From Aldrovandia affinis (lineage: Eukaryota > Chordata > Actinopteri > Notacanthiformes > Halosauridae): a stretch of 64,000 bases of DNA. This document shows, in pieces, positions 62,355 to 64,000 of this stretch (positions within the stretch are counted from its first letter, which is position 1; each line of letters opens with the position of its first letter). The DNA lies in NCBI GenBank assembly GCA_029706075.1, contig JAINUG010000007.1:8929501-8993500 (forward strand), in the 5' to 3' direction. Made by a program: the position numbers and the translations under genes. The notes beneath the pieces were generated by a model that saw only the letters and a list, made by a program, of their open reading frames with translations, was not told the origin of the DNA and did no database searches.

Positions 62355-63540
62355 GTACAGGCAGTCCCCGGGTTACGAACGTCCGGCTTACAGACAACTC
62401 GTACTTATGAACGGACTGCCATAAGGCCTATTGTATTAAAAAAATTGAGTAATAACGAACACACGCACTACTTTGTGATGCTCATGAAAACATTGCGCGG
62501 TTTCATTGGTTCGTCGGCTCAAGGAACAGAGATCACCGTCCGTTATTTTAAGTCAGATCACGGTCCCGTTTTTCTCTTTATCTTACCCTTATAATGATGC
62601 CTCCAAAGCATAAATCTGATGCAAGTGCTGGTGAAAAGGAAAACAATCACCATGGAAAGTAGAGTTGAAATAATAAAGAGATCAGAGAGAGGTGAAACGA
62701 AATCAGCCTTTGGCTACAGCCGGTGAACGATTGGAACAATTTCAAAAGACAAAGGGAGAATAATGGAGCATGTGAAAGGCCATGCCCCGATGAATGCCAC
62801 GATTATTACCAAGCAACGCTGTGGTTTAATTATTGAGATGGAAAGGCTATTGATAATTTGGATAGAAGGCCAAAATCAGCATAATATGCCTATTAGACTT
62901 TCTTTAGTGCAAGAAAAGGCTCGAAGCCTTTTCAATGACTTAAAAGCTGCTTGTGCAGCAAGTGAAGGTGATTGCAACGAAGAATTTGTTGCAAGTAGGG
63001 GTTGGTTCAATCGCTTTAAATTGAGAACAAATTTACATAATATTAAAGTTCAAGGTGAAGCAGCGAGTGCAGATGTAAGTGCTGCGAAAGTCCATCTCCA
63101 AGTCCATCATCTTCTGCATCATCCAGTTATTAATGTTATCATAATGTTACCTCACAAATGAGTGTTAACCTTTAATCATGATCCTTTTTCTTTTTTTTCT
63201 ATCTAAACTGTTTTAAGAACTGTTTCTTTAATGTTTTTTTACAGTACAGTACTGTATGTACATAGTTACTTTTATTATTACAGTATTATTATTATTATTG
63301 TTATTATTATTACAGTATTATTATGTACTGAATGTTATGTTTAAAATGTTTTATTATATTTGGTTATTGTATTGTTATTGTATATTATTGTATTTGTATT
63401 AGTTTTTCTTAAGTGTTTTATATGCACAGAAAGGTAAAATAAATTTGACAAACATTTGACTAAGTGACGATTAATAAGAACTGTATGTACCTGTTCCGAC
63501 TTACATACAAATTCGACTTAAGAACGGATCTCGTTCGAAT
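62355..63540 (+). mobile_element. Tigger/pogo-like DNA transposon, internally deleted
   Basis: The left end caggcagtccccgggttacg is followed by aacgtccggcttac, and the right end region (gttccgacttacatacaaat, tcgacttaagaacgg) mirrors it in reverse, as in Tigger elements. The coding remnant is at 62597-63161, and an AT-rich 3' region with (ATT)n lies at about 63283-63320. The right terminal repeat is diverged beyond tcgttcgaatgg. TA flanks the left end. Confidence 0.72.
62597..63161 (+). pseudogene. Tigger-like transposase, N-terminal CENP-B-type DNA-binding part
   Basis: It starts MPPKHKSDASAGEKENNHHG, with a frame break before SRVEIIKRSERGETKSA (first helix-turn-helix). The longer frame from 62763 reads MEHVKGHAPMNATIITKQRC, LLIIWIEGQNQHNMPIRLSL and AASEGDCNEEFVASRGWFNR, then FKLRTNLHNIKVQGEAASAD, the second (CENP-B/Tc5-type) helix-turn-helix. 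The DDE catalytic domain that should follow is deleted; the tail after SADVS is frameshifted junk. Confidence 0.78.
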
Positions 63541-64000
63541 GGCACCAGACCAACAGGTCAATATAACACAACAAACCATCAATAACAATAACAATAATAA
63601 TAATAATAATAATAAAAATGATCAAACCTTTGATCTCTTAGGAGAAGTCAAGCCTGCCAATAAAAGACACCTCTTAGGTTCACTTGAACACGGGCCTAGG
63701 CCCTCCACCCGGGATGAAGGGGACTTGTCCCCATCACTTTTTTAAAGGCCCGATTTTGCCACCCCACCACTTTGTAAAAGTTATAAAATATTATTTTTCT
63801 GTTGAAAATATCCTGAAAATAGTTTTGAAGTAATAACCCTGACAGGCAGAGAGCTTGGGTTGGTGTAGTTGTTTTTACTAAAGCCTTTCCTGATGGATGA
63901 TCTGTGTTCTCAGGCTCTGCCTCCTCAGCATTTCTCAGCCCAGTACATGTGTCCAAGTTGTCTGAAGTCTCCCTTCATTCCTGAGAGCGTGGAGCACAAT
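63541..64000. other. Non-coding with (AAT)n at 63580-63617
   Basis: A short AAC/AAT microsatellite is followed by AT-rich and then GC-neutral sequence to the window end. No gene was recognised. Confidence 0.45.

Noticed and set aside
1-64000. CRISPR arrays, bacterial operons, rRNA or tRNA genes
   Set aside because: None found. The tRNA-like promoter boxes belong to SINEs, and the repeats are transposon or microsatellite derived.

Overview
The window looks like nuclear DNA of a teleost fish. It carries L2/CR1-type LINEs with the fish-style 3' end (a gtgaaaagcgctatacaaat motif), a fish-type L1, a Rex1-like LINE, Sushi-like and other Ty3/Gypsy elements, many Tc1 copies, hAT and piggyBac relics, a Tigger-like relic and tRNA-derived SINEs. 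There is no bacterial operon structure, rRNA or CRISPR array. Almost all recognisable coding sequence belongs to transposable elements, most of them broken. The host contribution appears to be intronic or intergenic DNA with two short candidate exons (1227-1315 and 15873-15970). Their open frames would join in phase across an intron swollen by an L1.

Layout. 1-1.4 kb: a hAT-like MITE (257-1033), then candidate exon A. 1.4-14.25 kb: one L1 on the minus strand, delimited by a 14-bp target-site duplication. A complete L2 element on the plus strand interrupts its endonuclease region, and a 2.37-kb tandem duplication spans the L1/L2 junction. 14.3-31.2 kb: candidate exon B in mostly non-coding DNA with Tc1 fragments, two SINEs, a solo Sushi-like LTR, a second solo LTR inside a decayed L1, small hAT MITEs, microsatellites and a duplicated 240-270 bp segment. 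31.3-43.2 kb: a five-layer nest. A DNA-transposon shell holds an L2/Maui-like LINE, which holds two Gypsy elements (A and B, both minus), and Gypsy B holds a small hAT element. 43.6-44.5 kb: a truncated Rex1-like LINE. 47.7-51.9 kb: Tc1 pieces, a hAT derivative with hairpins, and a piggyBac relic whose two halves face opposite ways. 52.1-61.8 kb: an old LTR retrotransposon with both LTRs, whose interior holds a second L2 (minus), itself interrupted by a nearly intact RTE-like LINE (plus, 14-bp target-site duplication). 62.3-63.5 kb: a Tigger/pogo-like relic.

The 'genes' are autonomous replication modules rather than a pathway. L1 has ORF1 (coiled coil/RRM) plus ORF2 (endonuclease and RT). L2 has ORF1 (zinc-knuckle-like N-terminus plus SGNH esterase) plus ORF2 (endonuclease and RT). 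Gypsy elements have gag, protease, RT, RNase H and integrase. In the better-preserved L2, ORF1 and ORF2 lie in the same frame, separated only by one UGA. Most copies carry frameshifts, stops or deletions. The RTE-like element is the best preserved and looks youngest. Order of events can be read from the nesting: L1 before L2 before tandem duplication; LTR element before L2 before RTE; DNA shell before LINE before Gypsy A and B before hAT.
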